NCBI GenBank assembly: GCA_045646865.1 | Contig: JAZRLM010000012.1 | Span: 1 to 64,000 of the forward strand | Length of the DNA stretch: 64,000 nt | Source of the DNA: SIG440 sp045646865 | GTDB lineage: Bacteria; Bacillota; Clostridia; Monoglobales; Monoglobaceae | Direction of reading: 5' to 3' | Shown: piece by piece, positions 1-6,833 of the stretch | How the letters are laid out: each line of letters starts with the position of its first letter | Position numbering within the stretch: position 1 is the stretch's first letter | Program-made: the position numbers and the translations under genes | Notes under the pieces: model-generated | Told to the model about the DNA's origin: nothing | Databases searched by the model: none | The model's input: the letters and a program-made list of their open reading frames with translations, nothing else

Positions 1-67
1 TTCCAGAATGATAGAGATTAACGATAGTCTTTTTAAATTCTGATGTGTACCTGTTTTTTGTGGACAT
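1..67 (-). CDS. IS3-family transposase OrfA, N-terminal fragment (runs off left edge)
   Basis: The reverse strand from 67 encodes a basic peptide starting MSTKNRYTSEFKKTIVN and continuing LYHSGK to the window edge. This is the typical start of the helix-turn-helix OrfA of IS3-family transposases (HTH_Tnp_1 type), which binds the element ends and is usually joined to OrfB by frameshifting. An AAAGGAG ribosome site lies 6-8 bases before the ATG. Only 22 codons are visible, so subgroup and intactness cannot be judged. Confidence 0.65.
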   Translation of the reverse strand, partial: MSTKNRYTSEFKKTIVNLYHSG

Positions 68-120
68 TGTAATTCTCCTTTCGTGTCTACTATTTTACAT
101 CATTTCCATTTTGCTGTCCA
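1..120 (-). mobile_element. Terminal part of an IS3-family-like insertion sequence
   Basis: The reverse strand reads outward-in from a probable element end at about position 120 (reverse-strand TGGACAGC) through a Shine-Dalgarno AAAGGAG to a transposase start at 67. The rest of the element lies left of the window. The boundary is inferred from the TGGACA terminus and from the point where the neighbouring TPR/YD gene becomes readable; no target duplication can be checked because the other end is missing. Confidence 0.6.
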
Positions 121-958
121 CTTTTTTAGTATACATCCAAAAGAATTAGTTACTGAAGCAAGATATAAACAGGCTTTGCTTAATATAGAATCAGAAAATT
201 ATAATGCAGCATATGAAGATTTGTTGGAACTTGGAGAATATAAGGATGCAAAACTACATTTAAGTAAATATAAATGTTTATTAAAAGAAGAAAGGCATAC
301 GGATTTTAATAATAATAAAACTAATACTGCATATATTTATGATAAAAAAGGTAATCTTACGCAGGAGATAAAGGACGGAAAAACTACCGAGTATGAATAT
401 AACAGTCTCGGACAGCTATCAAAAAAGACTAATGATAAAACAACATATTATTATAATCCGAATGGTGATATTGTTAAGCAAATTCATGAAAATGAAACTT
501 ATGAAACCGTATATGATGATAAGGGTCGTAAGAAAGAAACATATTCGTATAATACAAACGGCATGATTACATCTCGTGTTACACATCAATATCTTGAAAA
601 TGCAAAAGAATCCTATGACACAATTGAAACAGGCGTTTTTTATGGGTTTGATGGTAATATTGATCAGTCTTGGGTTGCAAAAATTTGGCACGATGAATAT
701 GGAAATGAAGTGTTGCAAGAACGTGAAGTTTTGAATGACGGTGAGTCAACATCTTCATTTACGTTTGAAAATAGATATGTTTATGATGATATGGGGAACT
801 GGGTGAAAAATTATAAGTACGCAAATGGAGTTCTTCAGATGAAAAGAATACAGGAATTTGACCAAAACGGAAATATAGTAAAGAAGATTTCTTATAATAA
901 AGAGGGGGCATTGATTTCAGAAACAACATATTTGTATGAACACATTTATGTAGAATAA
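83..958 (+). CDS. TPR/YD-repeat protein, 5' end lost to IS insertion
   Basis: The reading frame opens with a GTG inside the insertion-sequence end, so residues up to about 13 are element-derived and the native start is missing. Residues about 20-60 look like a tetratricopeptide-type helical pair (YNAAYEDLLELGEYKDA) common in clostridial surface proteins. From about residue 80 to the end there are RHS/YD-like repeats (YDKKGN, YNSLGQL, YNPNGD, YDDKGR, YDDMGN, FDQNGN). YD proteins are usually secreted or surface-anchored, but no signal peptide remains here. The stretch is markedly A+T-rich compared with the rest of the window. It is probably an inactivated remnant of a longer protein. The function is unknown. 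Confidence 0.6.
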   Translation: MSTILHHFHFAVHFFSIHPKELVTEARYKQALLNIESENYNAAYEDLLELGEYKDAKLHLSKYKCLLKEERHTDFNNNKTNTAYIYDKKGNLTQEIKDGKTTEYEYNSLGQLSKKTNDKTTYYYNPNGDIVKQIHENETYETVYDDKGRKKETYSYNTNGMITSRVTHQYLENAKESYDTIETGVFYGFDGNIDQSWVAKIWHDEYGNEVLQEREVLNDGESTSSFTFENRYVYDDMGNWVKNYKYANGVLQMKRIQEFDQNGNIVKKISYNKEGALISETTYLYEHIYVE

Positions 959-1376
959 GCCTAAATAACTTTAAATTATAATCTTGGGAACATCTCTGGT
1001 TTGAATAAACAGGGACGTGCCTGTTTTTACACATGTTTAGGACGATTTTCGTTCCTCGCTTATTTATGCAGATGCTGAAAAACTACAAAGCCAGACCCTG
1101 GAGAAATCGCCTTGTGAGGTTTGATTGGGGAATGTTTACAAAAAATGGCATAAAACAGCGCAAATTGGTCACGCAATCGGTTTCAAATGCGGGCGTGACC
1201 GATTTAGCGAAGGCACAAAGAGTTTGTGCAATCTGAGCGGCGTTGGTTTATGCCATGTAAGTATCTACATTCCCCTGAGAACCGAATCGGCGGAAAAGGG
1301 GTGCAAGGGGATAAAATCCCCTTGAATGCTATAATTTTATAAAATAATAAAAGCGAAACTTGTAATAGGAATAGAC
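959..1376. other. Gene-free stretch rich in palindromes
   Basis: No convincing gene is present. The short open frames here lack ribosome sites and family character. The stretch contains a cloverleaf-like segment (1145-1256) and a separate perfect hairpin at 1304-1324 (CAAGGGGAT, loop AAA, ATCCCCTTG). The G+C content is higher than in the neighbouring YD gene. It resembles the border of a mobile element, but no integrase or attachment site is identifiable. Confidence 0.4.
1145..1256. repeat. Cloverleaf-like inverted-repeat segment
   Basis: An outer 10-bp stem (ATGGCATAAA at 1145-1154 with TTTATGCCAT at 1247-1256) encloses a 13-bp arm (1162-1174 with 1193-1205, one G-U pair). That arm extends by CGC/GCG (1159-1161 with 1207-1209) past a bulged A. 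A second perfect hairpin follows (GCACAAA at 1213-1219 with TTTGTGC at 1223-1229). The fold works on either strand, so orientation is unknown. It could be a structured RNA, a recombination site or a mobile-element end. No promoter or T-run was found. Confidence 0.5.
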
Positions 1377-1410
1377 AAAAGTTGACACAGAAAAATCTGT
1401 GTCAACTTTT
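1377..1410. terminator. Bidirectional-looking hairpin terminator
   Basis: A perfect 14-bp inverted repeat (AAAAGTTGACACAG, 6-base loop, CTGTGTCAACTTTT) lies 12 bases beyond the stop of the reverse-strand small gene at 1422. T-rich flanks support termination, most plausibly of that gene. Confidence 0.55.
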
Positions 1411-1421
1411 GCGTTTTAAGG

Positions 1422-1580
1422 CTATTGTTTTAATTCTTCCAAATCTTCTCCGTTGGGATATTCTTTCTCGCACATATCAAGATACATTTCTTCTGCATCT
1501 TGTTGTACTTTTTGAAGTTTTTCAATTGTTTCGGTAATTTCGTTAAAAAGTTTGTGGTATAGTTTTTCATAATCTGGCAT
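1422..1580 (-). CDS. Small conserved-type hypothetical protein (52 aa)
   Basis: The 52-residue acidic product starts MPDYEKLYHKLFNEIT and is predicted almost entirely helical (EKLQKVQQDAEEMYLDM). Small proteins of this style are frequent in clostridial mobile elements; no function is known to me. The start at 1580 is chosen over a longer frame because AAAGGAG sits 6-8 bases upstream and because the longer version would read into the terminator hairpin at 1601-1629. The gene lies directly downstream of the structured RNA, so read-through past that terminator may control it. Confidence 0.55.
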   Translation of the reverse strand: MPDYEKLYHKLFNEITETIEKLQKVQQDAEEMYLDMCEKEYPNGEDLEELKQ

Positions 1581-1600
1581 AGTAATGTCTCCTTTGCAAA

Positions 1601-1629
1601 TAAAAAAGTGCATGGTAAGAACCATGCAC
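1601..1629 (-). terminator. Intrinsic terminator at the end of the structured leader/sRNA
   Basis: On the reverse strand a perfect 9-bp stem (GTGCATGGT / ACCATGCAC, loop TCTT) is followed by TTTTTTA. It lies about 20 bases before the start codon of the 52-aa gene, so it either ends an independent small RNA or acts as an attenuator. Confidence 0.8.
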
Positions 1630-1757
1630 CGAAAAACGCATGACTCTTTGTTTGCGAGACAATTTCAATACCAAAACAGATAGGCGCTGAAAAACGAGTA
1701 TGCGTTTTTGCCTAAAGCAAAACGCCATCTGTTTTTATCATATGAAATTATCTCGCA
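1601..1757 (-). ncRNA. Structured small RNA or attenuator leader of about 155 nt
   Basis: Transcription from the promoter at 1763-1791 would begin near 1757, at the base of a 17-bp closing stem (1743-1759 with 1651-1667, one G-U). Inside is a second stem (1727-1735 with 1673-1681, plus 1723-1726 with 1683-1686) and an apical hairpin (1717-1725 with 1702-1711). Ten bases of the apical hairpin (1700-1709) are perfectly complementary to 1632-1641, just before the terminator, so a pseudoknot or alternative fold is possible. I could not match it to a named RNA family. Similar compact 5'-closed folds occur among riboswitches and clostridial orphan RNAs. Confidence 0.6.
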
Positions 1758-1762
1758 AAATT

Positions 1763-1791
1763 ATTCTACCACAAATTTCAAATAAAATCAA
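1763..1791 (-). promoter_or_regulatory. SigA-type promoter of the structured RNA
   Basis: The reverse strand has -35 TTGATT (1791-1786), a 17-base spacer and -10 TAGAAT (1768-1763). The predicted start falls exactly at the 5' strand of the closing stem of the RNA. Confidence 0.7.
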
Positions 1792-1795
1792 GTGT

Positions 1796-2584
1796 TTACC
1801 CCAACATTACATCAAGAAGCATCATTGTTGCAAAGCCCGCTATGATTCCTGTTGTAGCGAGGTAGGGTTGTTCCGACTGATTTCTTTGACATTCGGGAAT
1901 CAGTTCATGTACAGCAACCAGAATCATTGCACCTGCTGCAAATGAAAGGGCATAAGGTAAAATCTTTTCAACATATACAACAAGTAATGCTCCCATTACG
2001 CCTGCAATGGGTTCAACCATTCCTGATGCCTGACCATAGAAAAAACTCTTTTTTCTTGAAAAGCCTTCCCGACGCAAGGGAAGGGAAACAGCCGCACCTT
2101 CGGGAAAATTCTGAAGACCGATTCCAATGGCAATTGTAATTGCTCCCATAAGACTTTCGACGCTGAAACCTACATTTTGCAGAACACCAAATGCCACACC
2201 AACAGCCAATCCTTCGGGGATGTTATGAAGGGTTATGGATAGAATAAGCATAATAATTCGGTTGAGCCCCGGTGCGTTGTTGACCTTTCTTCGTGCAAAA
2301 GATACAGCTTTGTCTGATGCCCACATAAAGACTGCACCAAACAAAAATCCGGTTGTTGCAACAAAATATGCAGGCAGGGCAGAGGTTTCTTCGGCACGCT
2401 CAATGGCGGGTTGCAAAAGTGACCAGAAGCTTGCCGCAATCATTACTCCTGCGGCAAATCCCAGCATAATATTCAATATTTTTGGATTGGGAGATTTAAA
2501 AAAGGCAACTGTCGCTGCACCAAGAGCGGTTATAAACCATGTGCCCAGAGTGGCAATCAGTGCCATTAAGACAAAATCATTCAT
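1796..2584 (-). CDS. ZIP-family divalent metal transporter
   Basis: This is a 262-residue polytopic membrane protein of the ZIP family (ZupT/Gufa-like), which imports Zn2+ or related divalent ions. The two signature helices are visible: ITLHNIPEGLAVGVAFG and GIGLQNFPEGAAVSLP both carry the H/Q-N-x-P-E-G metal-binding motif. Length and roughly eight hydrophobic segments fit the family. The start at 2584 (MNDFVLMALIATLG) is preceded by AGGAGGTGCTAT; upstream in-frame codons have no ribosome site. The gene diverges from the small gene at 2735. The substrate among Zn, Fe and Mn cannot be told from sequence. Confidence 0.88.
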   Translation of the reverse strand: MNDFVLMALIATLGTWFITALGAATVAFFKSPNPKILNIMLGFAAGVMIAASFWSLLQPAIERAEETSALPAYFVATTGFLFGAVFMWASDKAVSFARRKVNNAPGLNRIIMLILSITLHNIPEGLAVGVAFGVLQNVGFSVESLMGAITIAIGIGLQNFPEGAAVSLPLRREGFSRKKSFFYGQASGMVEPIAGVMGALLVVYVEKILPYALSFAAGAMILVAVHELIPECQRNQSEQPYLATTGIIAGFATMMLLDVMLG

Positions 2585-2734
2585 ATAGCACCTCCTGTAT
2601 TCAGTATATTTTAGAAGATTAAATATGTGAAACAAGTCAAAATATAAAATTTTTTGTTTAAGCACAATAGATATTGAATATACTAATCCCGAAAAGGACA
2701 ATGAATAATAACAATACAATGGAGGAGATTTAAA

Positions 2735-3010
2735 ATGGCAAAACAAGGAATGAAACGACCAGAACGCACACATACAAAACCTCGTAACGAGGTTGCGGCG
2801 GTGCCTGAAATTCAGGGTAAGGCTAAACACGGCAAAGACCATGTAAAACCTATAATTGCGGGAACAGAAGCTCCGTCACTAAAGGTTTATCACAGCAAGC
2901 CTCATTCGGCTGAACGACAAATATCTTCAGCTTATCCTGCAATTGATACCGATTTAGCAAGGGATAATCTTGAAAACCATTTGCCGACAGCAGAATTTAA
3001 TGATTTATAA
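2735..3010 (+). CDS. Small hydrophilic hypothetical protein (91 aa)
   Basis: The 91-residue soluble protein is rich in Lys, His and Pro (MAKQGMKRPERTHT at the start), with a motif-like stretch HGKDHVKPIIAGTEAP and an acidic tail ending in FNDL. It has an excellent ribosome site (GGAGGAG 6-10 bases upstream). It resembles small proteins seen in many Clostridia and their integrative elements, but I know no function. No signal peptide or membrane segment is present. Confidence 0.65.
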   Translation: MAKQGMKRPERTHTKPRNEVAAVPEIQGKAKHGKDHVKPIIAGTEAPSLKVYHSKPHSAERQISSAYPAIDTDLARDNLENHLPTAEFNDL

Positions 3011-3036
3011 GCAACCTGTATGCCTTGTTTTTGGTA

Positions 3037-3065
3037 TTGAGATTTTCTTTAATTTGTGATATAAT
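3037..3065 (+). promoter_or_regulatory. SigA-type promoter for the DUF6062-like gene
   Basis: TTGAGA, a 17-base spacer and a perfect TATAAT lie 35 bases before the ATG at 3100. Confidence 0.7.
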
Positions 3066-3099
3066 GACTACTGAATTATTTTTTAGGGATGATAAACAA

Positions 3100-3825
3100 A
3101 TGAAGGAAGAAATTTACACAATACCCATAAGCGAGGCGTTGGAGCAGGAGAGCTTTTGCCCGTTTTGTTATCTGAAAGAAAAAATTGAGCTAGATGCGGT
3201 AAATTATACTCTTGGCCCTGCTATGATGGAGCCGGAGTTCAGAATTTTCACCAATGAAAGGGGTTTTTGTCAAAGACACATGCGCGACCTTCAGGCACAG
3301 CGCAAGGCTTTATCATTGGCCCTTGTTCTTGAAACACATTTTGACAGCATAAAAAATGTTATGGAAAACGTGTTGAAGTCTGAAAAGAAATACAGATTTA
3401 GAAAAAAAGAGAAGGGTAAGAGTGAAATCTTTGCAGAAGAAATAGGAAGAATCTCAGCATCCTGTGCGGTGTGTGACCGTATTGAACACACATTTTCAGG
3501 GTATATCAATACATTTATTTTTATGCTGAAAAAAGAAAAAGATTTTGTAGAAAGAGTAATTGCAACAGACGGTTTTTGTATGGAACATTTTGCACGGCTG
3601 GCTCAGGCGGCAAGTGAGAAACTTTCGGATGGAGAGTTTGAAAAATATTTTATTCCTATAATTGAACATCAGAAGGTGCGTCTTGAAAAACAGCACGAAC
3701 ACCTGAAAAAGTTTGCCGAGAGCTTTGACTATCGTAATGCAGGGAAAAAGCTTGAGGTGCCCCGTGATACGTTGATTAAAAGCGGATATTTGCTTAACGG
3801 AGAATTTGAACCAAAGGATAAATAG
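3100..3825 (+). CDS. DUF6062-like cysteine/histidine-rich hypothetical protein
   Basis: The 241-residue soluble protein has two related halves. Each has a CPFC/CAVC-type pair (CPFCYL near 17; CAVCDR near 124) followed by a GFCxxH motif (GFCQRHM near 61; GFCMEHF near 163). This suggests two metal-binding or redox sites made from an internal duplication. It resembles the clostridial family labelled DUF6062; no activity is known. The start at 3100 follows the -10 by 35 bases; an earlier in-frame start would overlap the promoter. It precedes a broken glycerate kinase by 13 bases and may once have been cotranscribed with it. Confidence 0.7.
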   Translation: MKEEIYTIPISEALEQESFCPFCYLKEKIELDAVNYTLGPAMMEPEFRIFTNERGFCQRHMRDLQAQRKALSLALVLETHFDSIKNVMENVLKSEKKYRFRKKEKGKSEIFAEEIGRISASCAVCDRIEHTFSGYINTFIFMLKKEKDFVERVIATDGFCMEHFARLAQAASEKLSDGEFEKYFIPIIEHQKVRLEKQHEHLKKFAESFDYRNAGKKLEVPRDTLIKSGYLLNGEFEPKDK

Positions 3826-3838
3826 GAGAGATAAAATT

Positions 3839-4014
3839 ATGAAAGTAGTTGTTGCAATTGACTCGTGGGTCTTGGCGGAAGAATGGAGACAGTTACCGTC
3901 ACAGGGACTCAGGGAAAACCCACAGTTGCGGAATACGGCATTATAGAAGAGAGCAAAACTGCAATAATGGAAATGGCAACAGCAGAACAGGTTTTCAGGT
4001 TGTTGTGTATATAA
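3839..4014 (+). pseudogene. Glycerate kinase remnant (internal deletion and frameshift)
   Basis: An ATG with a GGAGAG ribosome site opens the glycerate kinase N terminus (MKVVVAIDS). The text then jumps to a downstream part of the enzyme in another frame (METVTVTGTQGKPTVAEYG, then TAIMEMATAEQV), which in intact enzymes follows the Asp-Gly-Gly-Glu-Gly region about 60 residues in. The remaining 250 or more residues are missing and a stop follows at 4014. This is clearly non-functional and about 15% of family length. Confidence 0.7.
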
Positions 4015-4018
4015 GCCG

Positions 4019-4047
4019 TTGACATTTTGCTGCCTTTGTGATATTTT
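4019..4047 (+). promoter_or_regulatory. Probable promoter of the AraC-type regulator
   Basis: TTGACA with a 17-base spacer to TATTTT lies 45 bases before the start at 4092. Confidence 0.45.
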
Positions 4048-4091
4048 AAAATAGTAAATTGATTTTAGTTTGTGCAAATCGGGTGATAAAA

Positions 4092-4964
4092 ATGGAGTTT
4101 AAATTAAAGGACTTTAAAACTCAGCTTGCGGTGTCAAGGATTGCGAATATTCACTATTTTGAATTTGTCAGCAAGTACCATACTGTTGATGATTACCATA
4201 ATTTTTGTGAGCTGTTGTATGTTGACAACGGCTCTGTTATGGTTAAAAGTGAGCATTACTCGGGCTCGGTGTCAAACAATCAGCTTATAATTCACCGCCC
4301 GAACGAGGTGCACTCTTTAAGTTGCTATGATGATGTGGCGCCTAATGTAATTATTATTGGTTTTGAATGCCCTTGCGATGCTATCGAGCCATTTGCAACA
4401 AACCCCGTGACATTATCTGCCGAACATAAAAAGATGCTTGCCGAGATTATGAAGGAGGGGATGAATACCTATGAGCCCCCCTATGATGCAATCACGATGG
4501 ATATGACCAAGCGAAAAAATCCAATCTTCGGGTCTGACCAGATGTTAAAAATCAAACTGGAGGCATTTTTGATTACATTGGTGCGCGACTTTATTAATCT
4601 TGATAACAAACTTGGCGGCGAAGATGCCGATGACGGAAAAACTTCAATCGTTCATCAGTACATATGCGAGCATTATATGGAGAAAATTCAGTTAGAGAAT
4701 TTGTGCTTTTTATTTGGCACAAATAAAACAACCCTTTGCCGCAATTTCAAAAGGATTTACGGACAAACCGTTACGGGTTATATCAATATGCTGAAGGAGA
4801 AGGAGGCAAAACGGCTCCTTCGTGAAAATGTACTTTCAATAACTGAGATTTCGGAAAAACTGGGATTTAACTCGATACATTATTTTTGCAGGTTTTTTAA
4901 AAAATCAACGGGACAAAGCCCGAAGGAGTATATAAAGTCAATACGGTCGAAACTTAATATGTAA
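4092..4964 (+). CDS. AraC-family transcriptional regulator
   Basis: This is a 290-residue DNA-binding protein. Residues about 20-110 form an N-terminal cupin-like sensor domain (HRPNEVHSLSCYDD). The last about 100 residues are a double helix-turn-helix of the AraC type, with LENLCFLFGTNKTTLCRNFK as first HTH and SITEISEKLGFNSIHYFCR as second, followed by FFKKSTGQSPKEY. The start at 4092 is preferred because GGGTG lies upstream and the extra 11 residues of the longer frame have no family character. Its targets may be the neighbouring C_GCAxxG_C_C and creatininase genes, by position only. Confidence 0.88.
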   Translation: MEFKLKDFKTQLAVSRIANIHYFEFVSKYHTVDDYHNFCELLYVDNGSVMVKSEHYSGSVSNNQLIIHRPNEVHSLSCYDDVAPNVIIIGFECPCDAIEPFATNPVTLSAEHKKMLAEIMKEGMNTYEPPYDAITMDMTKRKNPIFGSDQMLKIKLEAFLITLVRDFINLDNKLGGEDADDGKTSIVHQYICEHYMEKIQLENLCFLFGTNKTTLCRNFKRIYGQTVTGYINMLKEKEAKRLLRENVLSITEISEKLGFNSIHYFCRFFKKSTGQSPKEYIKSIRSKLNM

Positions 4965-5024
4965 ACAGCAAATGTATAAGGCATACTTTTGGAATGCATA
5001 TTGAATGAATTTTTTTCTCCTGAC

Positions 5025-5053
5025 TTGACACGAACCAGCGTAAAGATTAGATT
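5025..5053 (+). promoter_or_regulatory. Strong SigA-type promoter
   Basis: TTGACA, a 17-base spacer and TAGATT lie 51 bases before the start at 5104. An inverted pair (gagcgc / gcgaac region) follows the -10 but is too short to call an operator. Confidence 0.65.
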
Positions 5054-5103
5054 AAAGAGAGCGCTAGTGCGAACTATAAAAAAATTAAAAGGAAAATTTT
5101 GAA

Positions 5104-5499
5104 ATGAACAAAAGAGAAAAAGCAGTAGAAAATCATAAAAAAGGATGCAACTGTGCGCAAGCGGTGGCATGTGTATTTGCAGACAGACTGGGATATAGCG
5201 AGGATGAGTTATTCAGACTTACCGAAGCATTTGGCGGAGGTATGGGGGGCACTAAAGGTGTTTGCGGTGCTGTAAGTGCTATGGTTTTGGTGGCAGGAGG
5301 AATTAAAAGCTTTGGCTTGGATAAACTTCCTGAAACAAATAAAAAAGCAAGTTATAATTTTGCCTGTGAACTTATGGAGAGGTTTAAGTCTGATATAGGA
5401 ACTATTATGTGTGAAGAAATAAAAAGCAAAAAACTCCATTCGTGTGACGACTGTATAGAAACTGCCGTTAAATTGTTAGAAGAATTTATTGAAGGATAA
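5104..5499 (+). CDS. C_GCAxxG_C_C family protein
   Basis: The 131-residue protein carries the family's ordered cysteines: KKGCNCAQAV near 13-22, the glycine-rich GGGMGGTKGVCGAV near 45-58, and later Cys residues near 89, 105, 116 and 119. The family is a probable redox or metal-binding group, often found beside regulators and oxidoreductases in anaerobes; no reaction is proven to my knowledge. Length is typical. Start is by ATG after a weak AAAGG-like site. It has its own promoter and stands alone between the AraC regulator and the creatininase-family gene. Confidence 0.85.
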   Translation: MNKREKAVENHKKGCNCAQAVACVFADRLGYSEDELFRLTEAFGGGMGGTKGVCGAVSAMVLVAGGIKSFGLDKLPETNKKASYNFACELMERFKSDIGTIMCEEIKSKKLHSCDDCIETAVKLLEEFIEG

Positions 5500-5532
5500 A
5501 ATCAATCTACATAAACCACACACACTATTTAA

Positions 5533-5561
5533 TTGACAAGATTAGCAAATTGTTATATAAT
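5533..5561 (+). promoter_or_regulatory. Consensus SigA promoter of the creatininase-family gene
   Basis: Perfect TTGACA and TATAAT hexamers are separated by 17 bases, 46 bases before the ATG at 5607. Confidence 0.8.
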
Positions 5562-5606
5562 AATTAAAATTTAAACTATAAATAAATTTCTAAGGGGGCT
5601 ATAATA

Positions 5607-6344
5607 ATGCAACTGATAAATATGTTTCATGACCAAATCGAAGACGCTGTAAAAAGAAAGGTACCCTTTGTCATCCCGATAGGTACTATTGAATACCATG
5701 CACATCACGCATCTTGCGGAACAGATACTATGGTAGTAAACGGATGTCTTCGTGAACTTGAGAAAGAAAAAGAGATAGTAATTTGTCCACCCATCTGGTA
5801 TGGTGTTGCGTCATATGCTGTATGTGCTCCAAAGCCTGACCATATACATGTTGACGAAGATACATATGCGCAATATTTATATTGCGTTCTTAAATCAATG
5901 ATTGCCGGTGGTATAAAAAACATCTATCTTGTTCCTCATCATCAGACGGAAGGCGCAGGTCTTATGCCTATGACTATCGCGTGCCACAAGGCGGCAAAAA
6001 AAGTTACAATGGAATATATGGAAGAAACTCTCGGTCAAGGCTGGTGGGGTAGCGATTCTTATGCTGATTATTATGAAAATCTTGGCGGCGGAGAAGACCC
6101 ATTCTCATACATCAAGGTTATTCCTCTTATCGGTGCTGATGCACAGATAAAATGTGGTGGTTTCGACCACGCAGGCAAATGGGAAACCAGCTTAATGATG
6201 GGAACTTATCCCGAAAATGTTGATTTAAGCCGTTGTGCACAAAATACCGAATGGTTTGCAGAAAGTGCAAAAGAAGCATCTGAAGAAACCGGAAAACATA
6301 TGGTTGAGTGTACTCTTGAGTGGCTTCGTGAAGCAATAAACTAA
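5607..6344 (+). CDS. Creatininase-family amidohydrolase
   Basis: The 245-residue protein fits the creatininase/creatinine amidohydrolase fold, a metal-dependent cyclic-amide or formamide hydrolase family. The metal-site motif is PIGTIEYHAHHASCGTDT near 24-41 (Glu and His ligands, then Asp). VPHHQTEGAG near 109-118 gives the second His pair, and DHAGKWETSLM near 191-201 gives the conserved HAG-x-x-ET. GRE-independent roles in this family include creatininase and mycofactocin or riboflavin-type formamide hydrolysis, so the substrate is open. Ribosome site AAGGGGG. Nearby on the opposite strand lies a creatinase-like M24 protein, which raises the chance of a guanidino or amide degradation role. 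Confidence 0.85.
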   Translation: MQLINMFHDQIEDAVKRKVPFVIPIGTIEYHAHHASCGTDTMVVNGCLRELEKEKEIVICPPIWYGVASYAVCAPKPDHIHVDEDTYAQYLYCVLKSMIAGGIKNIYLVPHHQTEGAGLMPMTIACHKAAKKVTMEYMEETLGQGWWGSDSYADYYENLGGGEDPFSYIKVIPLIGADAQIKCGGFDHAGKWETSLMMGTYPENVDLSRCAQNTEWFAESAKEASEETGKHMVECTLEWLREAIN

Positions 6345-6350
6345 TATATA

Positions 6351-6390
6351 ACAAAACATCCACCTGATTTGTTTTAGGTGGATGTTTTGT
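6351..6390. terminator. Bidirectional terminator between convergent genes
   Basis: A perfect 15-bp stem (ACAAAACATCCACCT with its complement) and a 10-base loop lie between the converging genes ending at 6344 and 6405. U-rich tracts result in both directions. Confidence 0.85.
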
Positions 6391-6404
6391 TATATAACTT
6401 TTGA

Positions 6405-6770
6405 TTATTCAGAATAACCGAGAGTTGTGTAGAATGCAAGGTTTGCCTGAGTGTTGTCAAGTCTGCCGTACTGAAGAACAATAGGGGTATTGCTTGAAAC
6501 CTTCATAGCATACTGTGTTTCAAAAGGAACTTTAAAACCGCACATATGGTCGATATTGTTCATTCTGAAGCACTTAACACGCTTTGCGCCAACTTCCCAT
6601 ACAATACCTGTGTGGGGCTCTTTATCTGTAAAGTAAATGCTTACATCAATTTTTGCATCTACATCAGAATCGTTAACGATAATAACTGATTCGTGGCCTT
6701 TTGCAACGCCTTCGCCTTCCTGGGGAAGTTCACAGTCAGGGATTATCCATTCTTTTTTACCAATAGCCAT
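6405..6770 (-). CDS. Sensory rhodopsin transducer-like (ASRT-family) protein
   Basis: The 121-residue all-beta protein has the ASRT-family pattern: MAIGKKEWIIPDCELP at the N terminus, GHESVIIVNDSDVDAKIDV, YFTDKEPH, and the C-terminal VLQYGRLDNTQANLAFYTT. Founding members partner with Anabaena sensory rhodopsin, but many relatives occur in non-photosynthetic bacteria with no rhodopsin and are thought to bind small ligands or DNA. No rhodopsin gene is in the window. The start at 6770 is set by GGAGAG 7-12 bases upstream. It is downstream of, and on the same strand as, the M24 gene, separated by a 300-base palindromic spacer. Confidence 0.75.
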   Translation of the reverse strand: MAIGKKEWIIPDCELPQEGEGVAKGHESVIIVNDSDVDAKIDVSIYFTDKEPHTGIVWEVGAKRVKCFRMNNIDHMCGFKVPFETQYAMKVSSNTPIVLQYGRLDNTQANLAFYTTLGYSE

Positions 6771-6801
6771 TTTTATTCTCTCCATTCAATAAGATTTATA
6801 T

Positions 6802-6832
6802 AAGGAGCTGTCGCAAAATGCGGCAGCTCCTT
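6802..6832. repeat. Near-perfect 14-bp hairpin upstream of the ASRT-like gene
   Basis: AAGGAGCTGTCGCA pairs with TGCGGCAGCTCCTT around an AAA loop, with one G-U. It sits 32 bases before the reverse-strand start at 6770. It may terminate the upstream M24 transcript or attenuate the ASRT-like gene, since its 3' flank on the reverse strand is only moderately U-rich. Confidence 0.55.
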
Positions 6833-6833
6833 T

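Noticed and set aside
1033..1325. Two overlapping 66-67 codon open frames
   Set aside because: They have no ribosome site and overlap a palindromic structure. Their composition is unlike protein-coding text.
1651..1759. Tracr-like or CRISPR-associated repeat
   Set aside because: The long inverted repeat is a single closing stem of one RNA. No spaced direct repeats or cas genes are in the window.
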